Of a stretch of DNA of 64,000 nt, positions 45,156-53,341 are shown one piece after another (within the stretch, counting starts at the first letter, position 1; every line of letters begins with the position of its first letter). The stretch is taken from NCBI RefSeq assembly GCF_006546655.1, contig NZ_VIAQ01000020.1, positions 62,001-126,000 of the forward strand. The letters are read 5' to 3'. This stretch comes from Methanolobus vulcani. GTDB lineage: Archaea > Halobacteriota > Methanosarcinia > Methanosarcinales > Methanosarcinaceae. The position numbers and the translations under genes were made by a program. The notes below the pieces were generated by a model. It worked only from the letters and a program-made list of their open reading frames with translations, did not search any database and had not been told where the DNA came from.

Positions 45156-45176
45156 CCATGAAAGCTGCTTTCATGG
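45156..45176. promoter_or_regulatory. Perfect 9-bp inverted repeat upstream of sufC
   Basis: CCATGAAAG, a CTG spacer and CTTTCATGG, located 30 bp before the sufC start. It could be an operator near the transcription start or a leader hairpin. No regulator is visible in the window. Confidence 0.5.
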
Positions 45177-45206
45177 ATATATTGTCATAAAAAAGGAGGC
45201 CATATT

Positions 45207-45953
45207 ATGCTGGAGATCAATAATCTGACAGTTGAAATCGGCGGCCGAAGGATACTGAAAGGCGTTGACCTCGATGTCGAAGCCGGTTATACTAATGTTC
45301 TTTTCGGGCCAAACGGCGCAGGCAAATCTGCACTTCTGATGACCCTTATGGGTTTTAGTGGTTATAATGTTGTAGAGGGAGAAATAATTTTCAAAGGAGA
45401 GGATATAACCAATATGTCGGTCTATGAAAGAGCACAGATGGGCATGGGTATTATGACGCAGCGACCACCTAACATGAGTGGCGTCAAACTATACGATCTC
45501 CTGAATGTCATATCAAAAGATATGAAAGATACAGAAGCCCTTGCTGAAGCTATCGATATGGTCCGGTTCTATGAAAGAGATGTCAATGTAGGATTCTCCG
45601 GAGGAGAGATCAAGAGATCTGAGCTTCTCCAGCTTTCAGCGCAAAATCCTGATTTTATATTGCTTGATGAACCTGAATCAGGTGTTGACCTTGTAAGTAT
45701 TGAACAACTTGGTAAAACGATAAATAGTCTTCTTCAGAAAGACTGCAAGTGTCCTGGTGACAGGTGCTGTCATGGTAAATCTGCACTGGTAATCACGCAC
45801 ACTGGTCAGGTACTTGATTATATCGAGGCTGACAGGGGTTATATCCTGTGCAATGGGACCGTTATGTGCTCAGGAAACCCACGTGAAATGCTCACTGAAA
45901 TAAAGGAACAGGGATATGAGGAGTGTATCAAATGCAAGCTGATGAAGATATGA
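45207..45953 (+). CDS. sufC: Fe-S cluster assembly ATPase SufC
   Basis: A 248-residue ABC-type ATPase. Walker A is GPNGAGKS (34-41), the signature is FSGGEIKRSE (about 130-139), and Walker B/D-loop is ILLDEPESGVD (151-161), with Glu/Ser typical of SufC; the H-loop His is at 198. It energises the SufB scaffold. A cysteine-rich insertion (DCKCPGDRCC, about 179-188) lies between the D-loop and H-loop, and four more Cys are near the C-terminus (CIKCK). AAAGGAGG lies before the ATG. Only sufC and sufB are present, a minimal SUF system as in many methanogens. Confidence 0.93.
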   Translation: MLEINNLTVEIGGRRILKGVDLDVEAGYTNVLFGPNGAGKSALLMTLMGFSGYNVVEGEIIFKGEDITNMSVYERAQMGMGIMTQRPPNMSGVKLYDLLNVISKDMKDTEALAEAIDMVRFYERDVNVGFSGGEIKRSELLQLSAQNPDFILLDEPESGVDLVSIEQLGKTINSLLQKDCKCPGDRCCHGKSALVITHTGQVLDYIEADRGYILCNGTVMCSGNPREMLTEIKEQGYEECIKCKLMKI

Positions 45954-47155
45954 GGAAGAAGGCAGAAGCAGCCCTCAAAAAGAATGCAGCATACGGTGAG
46001 GACTTTGACCTTAATGAATATGGGCTTGCATCAGAAACGGAAGAAAGGGCCGATGACCTCGAAGAGCTAAGTGAAGAAGATCAGAGAACACTTCTCAATG
46101 TTGGATTCACACCTTCCGAGGATAACAGGTCAGGTAGTTTCCTGATGCTTAATAATGCTGTGACTCATTCATCCCTGCGTGACGATGATGTTGTAGAACT
46201 GATGTCCCTGCGTGATGCTATGAGGGTTCATGATTGGGTAAAAGACTATTCATGGAAGCTTGTAGAGCCGGATAAGGACAAGTACACTGCAATGAGCTAT
46301 CTTCAGGATGCAAACGGATACTTTATCAGAGCACCTGCAGGTAAGAAGTCCAAAATGCCTGTGCAGACATGTCTGCTTATCGGTTCCAAACAGGTATCCC
46401 AGACCGTTCACAATATTGTCATTGTGGAAGAGGGAGCAGAACTTGATGTTATTACAGGATGTTCTACAAAGCATGGTATTGACAAAGGTCTTCACCTTGG
46501 TATCTCAGAAATGTATGTGAAAAAGGGTGCAACTCTTAATTTCACTATGATCCACAACTGGGGTGAAGAGATTGGTGTAAGGCCAAGGACTGTTGTTCAT
46601 GTGGAAGAAGGCGGTACATACATCAGTAATTATGTAACCCTGAAACCTGTAAAGTCAGTTCAGGCATATCCTACAGTAATTCTTGAAGGTAAAGGTGCTT
46701 TTGCAAGACTTAATACAATTGCTGTTGCACATCCGGGATCCGAACTTGACCTTGGAAGCAAGGTTGTGTTCAATGCCGAGGACACAAAGGCTGAGCTGAT
46801 TTCCAGGACCATCACCACAGGCGGCAAGGCTATTGCCCGTGGTGAGATGATAGGTAATGCAAACAATGCAAAAGGTCACCTGGAATGTCACGGACTTGTT
46901 CTTGGTGGAGGAATGCAGAGAGCAATTCCTATACTTGAGGCAAATGTTGAGGATATCGAATTGTCACACGAGGCTGCTGTGGGAAGGATCGCACGGGAAC
47001 AGATTGAATATCTGATGGCAAGAGGCCTTACAGAAGAGGATGCAGTGGGTATGATCGTCAGAGGTTTCCTTGATGTTGGTATTCAGGGTATTCCAGACGA
47101 GCTTAAGGCGGATATTGATGCCACTATTGCAAAGATTGGAGAGAATGCGATCTGA
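45932..47155 (+). CDS. sufB: Fe-S cluster assembly scaffold SufB/SufD-family protein
   Basis: About 408 residues. The N-terminal helical region is followed by the right-handed beta-helix core (VEEGAELDVITGCS; HVEEGGTYISNYVTLKP) and the C-terminal domain with GRIAREQIEYLMARGLTEEDAVGMIVRGFLD split over residues 355-385. As SufD is absent, this protein likely forms a homodimer with two SufC. The ATG at 45932 follows GAGGAG and overlaps the end of sufC by 22 bases, indicating coupling. An in-frame GTG at 45923 is less likely. Confidence 0.9.
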   Translation: MQADEDMRKKAEAALKKNAAYGEDFDLNEYGLASETEERADDLEELSEEDQRTLLNVGFTPSEDNRSGSFLMLNNAVTHSSLRDDDVVELMSLRDAMRVHDWVKDYSWKLVEPDKDKYTAMSYLQDANGYFIRAPAGKKSKMPVQTCLLIGSKQVSQTVHNIVIVEEGAELDVITGCSTKHGIDKGLHLGISEMYVKKGATLNFTMIHNWGEEIGVRPRTVVHVEEGGTYISNYVTLKPVKSVQAYPTVILEGKGAFARLNTIAVAHPGSELDLGSKVVFNAEDTKAELISRTITTGGKAIARGEMIGNANNAKGHLECHGLVLGGGMQRAIPILEANVEDIELSHEAAVGRIAREQIEYLMARGLTEEDAVGMIVRGFLDVGIQGIPDELKADIDATIAKIGENAI

Positions 47156-47227
47156 TCTTTCCTATTTTTATTTATACTTTGAATAAGGTTTATTAACTCA
47201 TATTAATTAATTGTTTGAGGAGAATGA

Positions 47228-48082
47228 ATGAATCAAAAATACGGAGCAATTATTTTAGCCGCTATAATGGTCTTGTCAGTTTTTTCTTATTTTGTTGCAA
47301 GCTTTGTAGGAAATTCCAACGATGTTGAAGATACAAGTACAGATGTGCAGGATGCACCCGGATTTGAGGTTATCGGTGGTACTCATTTTAGCGCAGAAAT
47401 GAATTCTCTTTCTGATGGGCTTGCATTTACTCCAGAAGGCATGACTAATGCAATATATGTAGATTATTCCAGAACATATGGTACTCCGCTTCAGGATTAT
47501 AATGTTACCGATCTGTATATGTATTACAATACTATGATGATCACAAGATACTCAGCATATAATATTACAGGCAGTTATGGATTTGAAGCAGATAAGTTGA
47601 ATCCTGAGGTTGTAGGCTTTAATTATACTATCGCTGATTCTTATAATGGTTATTCGCTTCTGTTCAGAGGTAATGGTATTTATAACATAATTGGAACTCC
47701 AACTCTGTTGGGAGATGTTGGAACTCTTGAAAAAGTCATTGATGTGGCATCAGGTACAAGTCCTGCTTCAGATGAATTCAATGAAATTATGGGCTATGTA
47801 ACTCCTGGTGCGGAATATCAGGTTTTGATATCTACAGACACTCTGGCTGATCAGCATTATCTGGAATATAGAAATATGAATGATGGAAATTATTCCAAGA
47901 CTGAGATATTCCTTAATCCACTTGACAGCACTGTTGATACAGTCTCAAAACTTGAAGCAAATTGTACTGCAAGAAACCTTGTTTACAATACCAGTACTTA
48001 TGATGATGGAAATATTTTGAAAGTTGTTGTTACAGCTAATACAACAAATTTCATCAATCTCGTAACAGAACAATATTACTAA
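47228..48082 (+). CDS. Membrane-anchored exported protein, function unknown
   Basis: A 284-residue protein with an N-terminal hydrophobic helix (IILAAIMVLSVFSYFVASFVG, about 8-28) that may stay as an anchor, followed by an Asp/Thr linker and a 230-residue extracytoplasmic domain. The domain has several N-glycosylation sequons (NVTD, NITG, NYTI, NYSK, NTST). I recognise no family. It stands between sufB and the translation operon, with its own terminator-like hairpin five bases after the stop. GAGGAGAATG-like sequence precedes the ATG. Confidence 0.6.
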   Translation: MNQKYGAIILAAIMVLSVFSYFVASFVGNSNDVEDTSTDVQDAPGFEVIGGTHFSAEMNSLSDGLAFTPEGMTNAIYVDYSRTYGTPLQDYNVTDLYMYYNTMMITRYSAYNITGSYGFEADKLNPEVVGFNYTIADSYNGYSLLFRGNGIYNIIGTPTLLGDVGTLEKVIDVASGTSPASDEFNEIMGYVTPGAEYQVLISTDTLADQHYLEYRNMNDGNYSKTEIFLNPLDSTVDTVSKLEANCTARNLVYNTSTYDDGNILKVVVTANTTNFINLVTEQYY

Positions 48083-48086
48083 CTTT

Positions 48087-48120
48087 GATGAGATGAATTC
48101 TCATCTCTATTTCTCTTTTT
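48087..48120 (+). terminator. Terminator-like hairpin before the rpl7ae promoter region
   Basis: GATGAGA, a TGAAT loop and TCTCATC (perfect 7-bp stem) followed by T-rich sequence ending in six T. Confidence 0.55.
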
Positions 48121-48291
48121 TCGGCCACAAGCTTTATACCTGAACAGGTTATTTAAAGACTCCAATTGCGCATTCTGGAAAAGCTATAATTAATTTATAA
48201 GCAGGAATGCAGTAATTCACAGCCATTACTTTGGCATATGTGTCAGTTAACTTATTGATTAACATTGTTACAATCGTAATTGGCCAAATTA

Positions 48292-48347
48292 GCCGCAGTT
48301 GCGGCACACAATGAATAATGAAAAACCATGAGTATACAGCATGGTTT
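48292..48347 (+). promoter_or_regulatory. Leader palindromes of the rpl7ae operon
   Basis: Two inverted repeats precede rpl7ae: GCCGCA-GT-TGCGGC (48292-48305) and AAACCATG ... CATGGTTT (48323-48330 and 48340-48347, 9-nt loop). The second ends three bases before the AAGGAG ribosome binding site and contains an in-frame ATG. L7Ae is known to regulate its own mRNA through kink-turns in some archaea; I see no canonical kink-turn here, so autoregulation is only a suggestion. Confidence 0.45.
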
Positions 48348-48363
48348 CGAAGGAGAAAATAAT

Positions 48364-48720
48364 ATGGCAGCAAAATTTGATGTTCCGGAAGAACTCGCTA
48401 ACAAGGCACTCGAGAGTGTAGAGCTTGCAAGAGACACAGGCAAATTAAAGAAAGGAATCAATGAAGTGACAAAAGCTATTGAGAGAGGCATTACAAAGCT
48501 CGCAGTAATTGCAGAGGATGTCGATCCGGCAGAAGTCATTGCACACATTGCACCACTTTGTGAAGAGAAGAACACTGCATATATATATGTAAAAGAGCAG
48601 AAAGAGCTCGGTGCAGCCTGTGGAATCGGTGTCGCTTGCTCAGCAGTCGCTATTGTAGACGCTGGCAAGGGTGGCGAGATTGTAGAAGACGTTGCACAGA
48701 AAGTAAGTGCACTTAAATAA
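48364..48720 (+). CDS. rpl7ae: Ribosomal protein L7Ae (kink-turn-binding protein)
   Basis: A 118-residue protein matching L7Ae, with [28 protein letters not shown] and the C-terminal [18 protein letters not shown] loop, both in the RNA-binding face. It binds kink-turns in 23S rRNA, box C/D and H/ACA guide RNAs and RNase P. The ATG at 48364 follows AAGGAG nine bases earlier; the upstream ATG at 48328 lies inside a leader hairpin. It is the first gene of the conserved archaeal order L7Ae-S28e-L24e-Ndk-IF5B-S6e. Confidence 0.95.
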   Translation: MAAKFDVPEELANKALESVELARDTGKLKKGINEVTKAIERGITKLAVIAEDVDPAEVIAHIAPLCEEKNTAYIYVKEQKELGAACGIGVACSAVAIVDAGKGGEIVEDVAQKVSALK

Positions 48721-48742
48721 TCCTGATACGTGAGGTATCGTT

Positions 48743-48958
48743 ATGGCAGACGAAGATTCAGGCTATGCGGCTGAAGTCATTGATGTTATCGGTAACACCG
48801 GTATGCATGGTGAAGCCAGCCAGATTCAGTGCCGCGTACTCGAAGGACGCGACAAGGGTCGTATAATCACCCGTAATTGCGTTGGTCCTGTAAGGATCGG
48901 TGACATTTTCATGTTGATCGAGACTTCCAGAGAAGCCAAGAAACTGACTACCAGATGA
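48743..48958 (+). CDS. rps28e: Ribosomal protein S28e
   Basis: A 71-residue small-subunit protein with the family sequence [30 protein letters not shown] and the conserved end RTxxR-like [15 protein letters not shown] lies nine bases before the ATG, 22 bp after rpl7ae. Confidence 0.95.
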   Translation: MADEDSGYAAEVIDVIGNTGMHGEASQIQCRVLEGRDKGRIITRNCVGPVRIGDIFMLIETSREAKKLTTR

Positions 48959-48968
48959 GGTGACTGAT

Positions 48969-49157
48969 ATGGAACAGAGAAAATGTTCATTTTGTGGTGA
49001 ACTTCTTGAACCAGGCACAGGTAAGCTCTTCGTAAAGAAGGATGGCTCAATATACTATTTCTGCTCATCCAAATGCGAAGGCAACTTTGAACTTGGAAGA
49101 TTACCAAGGCGTACCGTCTGGACCGAACAGGGCAGAATTTACTTGAAGAAAGCATAA
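48969..49157 (+). CDS. rpl24e: Ribosomal protein L24e
   Basis: A 62-residue zinc-ribbon ribosomal protein ([25 protein letters not shown]). The ATG at 48969 is five bases after GAGGTGA; the open frame also contains a GTG at 48960, which is part of that site. It is translationally close to rps28e (10 bp). Confidence 0.94.
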   Translation: MEQRKCSFCGELLEPGTGKLFVKKDGSIYYFCSSKCEGNFELGRLPRRTVWTEQGRIYLKKA

Positions 49158-49170
49158 TCGGGTGTTCTAA

Positions 49171-49620
49171 ATGGAACAGACATACATTATGATCAAACCG
49201 GACGCTGTACAGCGTGGACTTATGGGTGAGATCATTTCAAGAATTGAGAAACGTGGTCTTAAGATCGCAGCCATGAGACTTGGTGTCATGAGTGAGGAAA
49301 GTGCAAAGGAGCACTATAAGGAACATGTTCAAAGACCTTTCTTCGCTTCACTTATAGAATATGTAACATCAGGACCATCTGTCTCAATGGTTGTTGAAGG
49401 TAAGAATGCTATTGCAATCATGCGTGCAGTAAATGGTGCAACAAATCCTGTTGAAGCACTTCCTGGTACAATCAGAGGTGACTTCGCAGTAGAGACCGGC
49501 AGAAATGTCGTCCATGCATCAGATTCAACAGAAGCTGCAAAGCGTGAAATGGCTATCCACTTCAAGGATTCAGAGATAGTTAATTATACCAAGATCGATG
49601 AGGTCTGTCTCTACGAGTAA
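49171..49620 (+). CDS. ndk: Nucleoside diphosphate kinase
   Basis: A 149-residue enzyme with MIKPDAVQRGLMGEII at the N-terminus and the active-site histidine in GRNVVHASDS (His about residue 115). It transfers the gamma-phosphate from ATP to other nucleoside diphosphates through phosphohistidine. It sits inside the translation operon as in other euryarchaea. Confidence 0.96.
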   Translation: MEQTYIMIKPDAVQRGLMGEIISRIEKRGLKIAAMRLGVMSEESAKEHYKEHVQRPFFASLIEYVTSGPSVSMVVEGKNAIAIMRAVNGATNPVEALPGTIRGDFAVETGRNVVHASDSTEAAKREMAIHFKDSEIVNYTKIDEVCLYE

Positions 49621-49717
49621 AAAGGTTAGAATCGGGTTTTTGCTTTTGCAAATATCCTGATAATTCTTTCCTTAATTCATTTCCAACTATCCGGATGATC
49701 TTTGAAGGTGTTTGCAC

Positions 49718-51493
49718 ATGGCTGTAAATGAAAATCTACGTACACCAATCGTTTCTGTAATGGGACATGTCGACCACGGCAAGACAACCTTACTTGACAG
49801 GATCAGGGGAAGCGCTGTTGCCGATGGTGAAGCAGGCGCTATTACCCAGCATATAGGTGCAACTGAGGTTCCCATAGAGAATATTGTAAATAAGTGCGGT
49901 GATCCTTCACTTAAAGACAAGTTCATAGTACCGGGTCTTCTTTTTATTGACACTCCCGGACACCATGCATTTACATCTCTTCGAAGCAGAGGCGGTGCAC
50001 TTGCCGATCTTGCTATTGTTATTGTTGATATCAATGAAGGATTCATGCCACAGACAATAGAGAGTCTCCATATACTTAAAAGATTCAAGACTCCTTTTGT
50101 GGTTGTGGCAAATAAGATTGACAGGATCCACGGCTGGGAAGCTAACAAAAACCTTCCTTTCCTTGCTACATATAATAAGCAGAGTGAACGTGTAAGGTCT
50201 GATCTTGATAACAAGCTCTATGAGGTTATCGGAGAGCTTTACAATATCGGTTTTAACTCTGAAAGGTATGACAGGGTGAATGATTTCCAGCGCAATATCG
50301 GTGTTATTCCAATAAGTGCAGCAACAGGCGAAGGTATTGCTGATGTGCTTATGATCCTTCTTGGACTTGCTCAGAGGTTCCTTGAGGGTAACCTGCATTA
50401 TGATGCAAAAGCCCCAGGAATAGGTACTGTCCTTGAAGTGAAGGAGGAAAAAGGCCTCGGAACTACTCTTGACATAATTCTTTATGATGGTATCATCAAA
50501 AAAGGTGATACTATTGTTGTAGGAAGCCTTGGAGATCCTATTCAGACAAAGATACGGGCTTTACTTAAACCACGTCCGCTTTCAGAGATCAAGGCTGAGG
50601 AAAAATTCCAGCGAGTTTCTGAGGTCACAGCAGCAGTCGGTGTCAAGATATCTGCACCAAACCTTGATGGTGCGCTAGCAGGTGCTCCTGTAAGAGTTGC
50701 AAGTCCGGATACCATTGATGCGATCACAGAAGAGATTAAGAGTGAGATAGAGGATGTCCAGATAGACACTGATACTATAGGTATTACTATCAAAGCAGAT
50801 ACTATAGGTTCACTTGAAGCACTTGTCAATGAACTGAAGAAAGAAGAGATTCCTATAAGAAAGGCAGATGTAGGCGATATCAGTAACAGGGATATCGTAG
50901 AAGTAACTGCAATTGAGGATCCGTTCTTCACGGTGATCGTAGGCTTTAATGTGAAGATCCTTCCTGATGCAAAAGACAAGCTTCAGTCAACAGAAGTAAC
51001 ACTTTTCCTGAACGATGTAATATATCGTTTAATAGATGATTACAAGGACTGGGTAAAGAAGCAGAAAGAACTTGCTGAGAAAGAGATATCCGATACTATC
51101 ACAAAACCCGGAAGATTCCAGATCATGCCAGACTGTACATTCCGCCAGAGCAAGCCTGCTGTTGTAGGTGTAAAGATCATTGGCGGCGTGGTAAGGACGG
51201 GTGTAGATATTACTAACACTGAAGGTGAGGTTGTTGGTAAGGTAAAAGGCCTTGAGATGCGCGGGGAAAAAGTCTCCGAAGCAAAAATCGGCATGGAAGT
51301 TGCAATGGCTATTGAAGGTCCGACAGTTGGAAGGCAGATCAAGGAAGAGGATACACTCTTTGTAAATGTCCCTGAAAGACATGCAAAGAGAATGGAACAT
51401 GAAATTTACGACTCAATGACGGCAGATGAATTAGAAACACTTGATGCATTCCTTGCAATAAAAAGAAGGGATAATCCTTTCTGGGCAAAGTAA
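49718..51493 (+). CDS. infB: Translation initiation factor aIF5B
   Basis: A 591-residue GTPase. Motifs are G1 GHVDHGKTT (about 15-23), G3 DTPGHHAF (about 80) with the Arg-containing LRSRGG switch region, and G4 NKID (about 133). Domains II-IV follow (KADTIGSLEALVNELKKEEIPI in domain III; PGRFQIMPDCTFRQSKPAVVGV in domain IV). It promotes subunit joining and initiator tRNA positioning. No intein is present. The ATG at 49718 follows GAAGGTG. Confidence 0.95.
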   Translation: MAVNENLRTPIVSVMGHVDHGKTTLLDRIRGSAVADGEAGAITQHIGATEVPIENIVNKCGDPSLKDKFIVPGLLFIDTPGHHAFTSLRSRGGALADLAIVIVDINEGFMPQTIESLHILKRFKTPFVVVANKIDRIHGWEANKNLPFLATYNKQSERVRSDLDNKLYEVIGELYNIGFNSERYDRVNDFQRNIGVIPISAATGEGIADVLMILLGLAQRFLEGNLHYDAKAPGIGTVLEVKEEKGLGTTLDIILYDGIIKKGDTIVVGSLGDPIQTKIRALLKPRPLSEIKAEEKFQRVSEVTAAVGVKISAPNLDGALAGAPVRVASPDTIDAITEEIKSEIEDVQIDTDTIGITIKADTIGSLEALVNELKKEEIPIRKADVGDISNRDIVEVTAIEDPFFTVIVGFNVKILPDAKDKLQSTEVTLFLNDVIYRLIDDYKDWVKKQKELAEKEISDTITKPGRFQIMPDCTFRQSKPAVVGVKIIGGVVRTGVDITNTEGEVVGKVKGLEMRGEKVSEAKIGMEVAMAIEGPTVGRQIKEEDTLFVNVPERHAKRMEHEIYDSMTADELETLDAFLAIKRRDNPFWAK

Positions 51494-51565
51494 AATGGAG
51501 ATGCACAATTCATTTAGAAAGATCATAACAAACACAGGAAAATAAAACCATAAGGAGGAAAAAAT

Positions 51566-51985
51566 ATGGCAGATTTTAAAGTAGTGGTTGCAGACCCTAA
51601 GACAAAGTCATACCAGTTTGATGTCACAGGTGCTGAAGCCAACAAATTCATTGGTAAATCAATTGGAGAAACAGTAGACGGAGCAACCGTCGGTCTTTCA
51701 GGATACTCACTGAAGATCACCGGCGGAAGCGACAAGAGTGGAATGGTCATGAGACCAGACCTCCCAGGACCAAGAAGACAGAGAGTCCTTGTTGCAAACG
51801 GAACAGGATACTCTCCTGTATCAAAGGGTGTACGCCGCAGAAAGATGATGCGTGGAAGAGAAGTTGCACCGGACATCGTCCAGATCAACACAGTTGTTGC
51901 AGAATATGGTGAGAAGACCATTGAGAAGATCCTTGGCGGCGACGAAGAGCCAGCAGAGGAAGTTGAAGCAGCAGCAGAAGAGTGA
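51566..51985 (+). CDS. rps6e: Ribosomal protein S6e
   Basis: A 139-residue archaeal S6e: [14 protein letters not shown] at the start, [27 protein letters not shown] split around residue 55, and [21 protein letters not shown]. An acidic tail ([13 protein letters not shown]) ends the protein. GGAGG lies eight bases before the ATG. It is the last gene of the operon. Confidence 0.95.
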   Translation: MADFKVVVADPKTKSYQFDVTGAEANKFIGKSIGETVDGATVGLSGYSLKITGGSDKSGMVMRPDLPGPRRQRVLVANGTGYSPVSKGVRRRKMMRGREVAPDIVQINTVVAEYGEKTIEKILGGDEEPAEEVEAAAEE

Positions 51986-52012
51986 GTTCCTCACTCTTTC
52001 TTACATTTTTTT
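51978..52012 (+). terminator. Terminator-like hairpin after rps6e
   Basis: AAGAGTGAG, a TTC loop and CTCACTCTT form a perfect 9-bp stem over the rps6e stop codon, followed by TTCTTACA and a run of eight T. It also serves as the border to the convergent ESCRT-like operon. Confidence 0.65.
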
Positions 52013-52033
52013 TATAATTTTTTATAAGATTTT

Positions 52034-53302
52034 TTATTCTTTTCTCAACCCGGTATATTGGGATTTTCCAAAGCCCACATCTACAATCTTATTCTCTGCA
52101 ACCATTACTGCAAGGAATTTTTTAGCGCCTTCAATACTTAATCCTGTCAGCTCAGCAACTTCAGTATCATCAAAAGGCTCTTCCCTATCGATAAGAGGCA
52201 GAATTTCAGATTCTATTGTTTTATAAGTATCGGGATTGTGCCAGAGCTTTATTCTGTCAGCATTGAATACGGATTCATTATAAATTATTTCATTTGAAGA
52301 TATGTCGTAAAGATAGAGGACAAGTCTTGGATGGATGTAATTTTCAGCCCAGTCTTTAATATCTGCATTCCAATCCGAGTTCACAATACACAGGCTTTTA
52401 TACTGTCCTGCAGGAACCGTAGTTGCTTTTTTCTGGACAAATTCCATAATAGTTCTAAGATTATCAAATGGTTTCCAGTAGGTTTCAAATAAGATAGCAT
52501 TAAGTACCATTTTCCGAAAAATGGTTCCGGAAATATACTTGTCTGAGATTTCTACTTTCCATTTTTTATCTCCTATATATTCACCATCAAATGATACCTC
52601 AGGCTGGTGATTGGAATATTTTTTTTCCAGAATATTCATGTAATTGTAAAGTTTTGAAAGTATTTCCGTATCAATCTCTTTTTTCACATTGTCTTTTTGT
52701 TGTTCTTCCAGGACTTCTTTATTTACAGATGAGCTTGAGATTGTAGGTTCAGGTTTAGTTGCATTTCCTGACCTGCCATAAGTTAGACTGATACTTTCAT
52801 GTTCTGTTTTCTTTATTTCTTTTTTCTCTGGAATTTTCTTATCACGGGACATCACACGTTCTGCACTTGAAGCTTCCATCTGTTTTAGCTTGAATTCATT
52901 AAGAATGTCCTTATCAACATTTATACGCTCATTAAATGCTTTTTTGAAACTCTCAACCATATCGTCCAGTGAAAAAATATCAATGCTATCGGACTTTATT
53001 GTTGATGCAAAAATATCATTCATTTTAGCAGATTCTGCTAAAAGCGTATCTTCAATTCTGTAGAACTCTTCCAGAGTTCCTTTCTTTCCTGAAAAACTGT
53101 CCAGATCCTTATTTTTGATATCTGCAAGTAGCTGGGAAACGGATGATCTGATATTCCGTAACTGAAAATTCAGGTCAGTCTCTTTGTTCTGATATGTTTT
53201 CTGAATCAGCTTTTCAATGGAGCTATAAACATCATTCAGGTTCCTGATGATTGCCTGCCTGTTCTGTTTCTCCAGTTCATTGGGATCTTTTAATCCATCC
53301 AT
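52034..53302 (-). CDS. Coiled-coil and winged-helix protein of the ESCRT-like operon
   Basis: A 422-residue protein, last gene of the minus-strand operon. Residues 1-150 are helical and charged (coiled coil, DPNELEKQNRQAIIRNLNDVYSSI). The middle is low-complexity and charged. A beta-rich globular part follows (about 240-370, CIVNSDWNADIKDWAENYI). The last 55 residues form a likely winged helix (DTEVAELTGLSIEGAKKFLAVMV). Winged helices are typical of ESCRT-II and of CdvB-type ESCRT-III tails, so an adaptor role is possible but unproven. It lies 39 bp downstream of the Vps4-like gene, and AAGGATT precedes the ATG. Confidence 0.6.
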   Translation of the reverse strand: MDGLKDPNELEKQNRQAIIRNLNDVYSSIEKLIQKTYQNKETDLNFQLRNIRSSVSQLLADIKNKDLDSFSGKKGTLEEFYRIEDTLLAESAKMNDIFASTIKSDSIDIFSLDDMVESFKKAFNERINVDKDILNEFKLKQMEASSAERVMSRDKKIPEKKEIKKTEHESISLTYGRSGNATKPEPTISSSSVNKEVLEEQQKDNVKKEIDTEILSKLYNYMNILEKKYSNHQPEVSFDGEYIGDKKWKVEISDKYISGTIFRKMVLNAILFETYWKPFDNLRTIMEFVQKKATTVPAGQYKSLCIVNSDWNADIKDWAENYIHPRLVLYLYDISSNEIIYNESVFNADRIKLWHNPDTYKTIESEILPLIDREEPFDDTEVAELTGLSIEGAKKFLAVMVAENKIVDVGFGKSQYTGLRKE

Positions 53303-53341
53303 CCAATCCTTCCAGCATCTATTGGTTTTGTTAATGTAATC

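Noticed and set aside
48301-48363. Kink-turn in the rpl7ae leader
   Set aside because: No adjacent GA/AG pairs with a 3-nt bulge could be placed on the visible stem.
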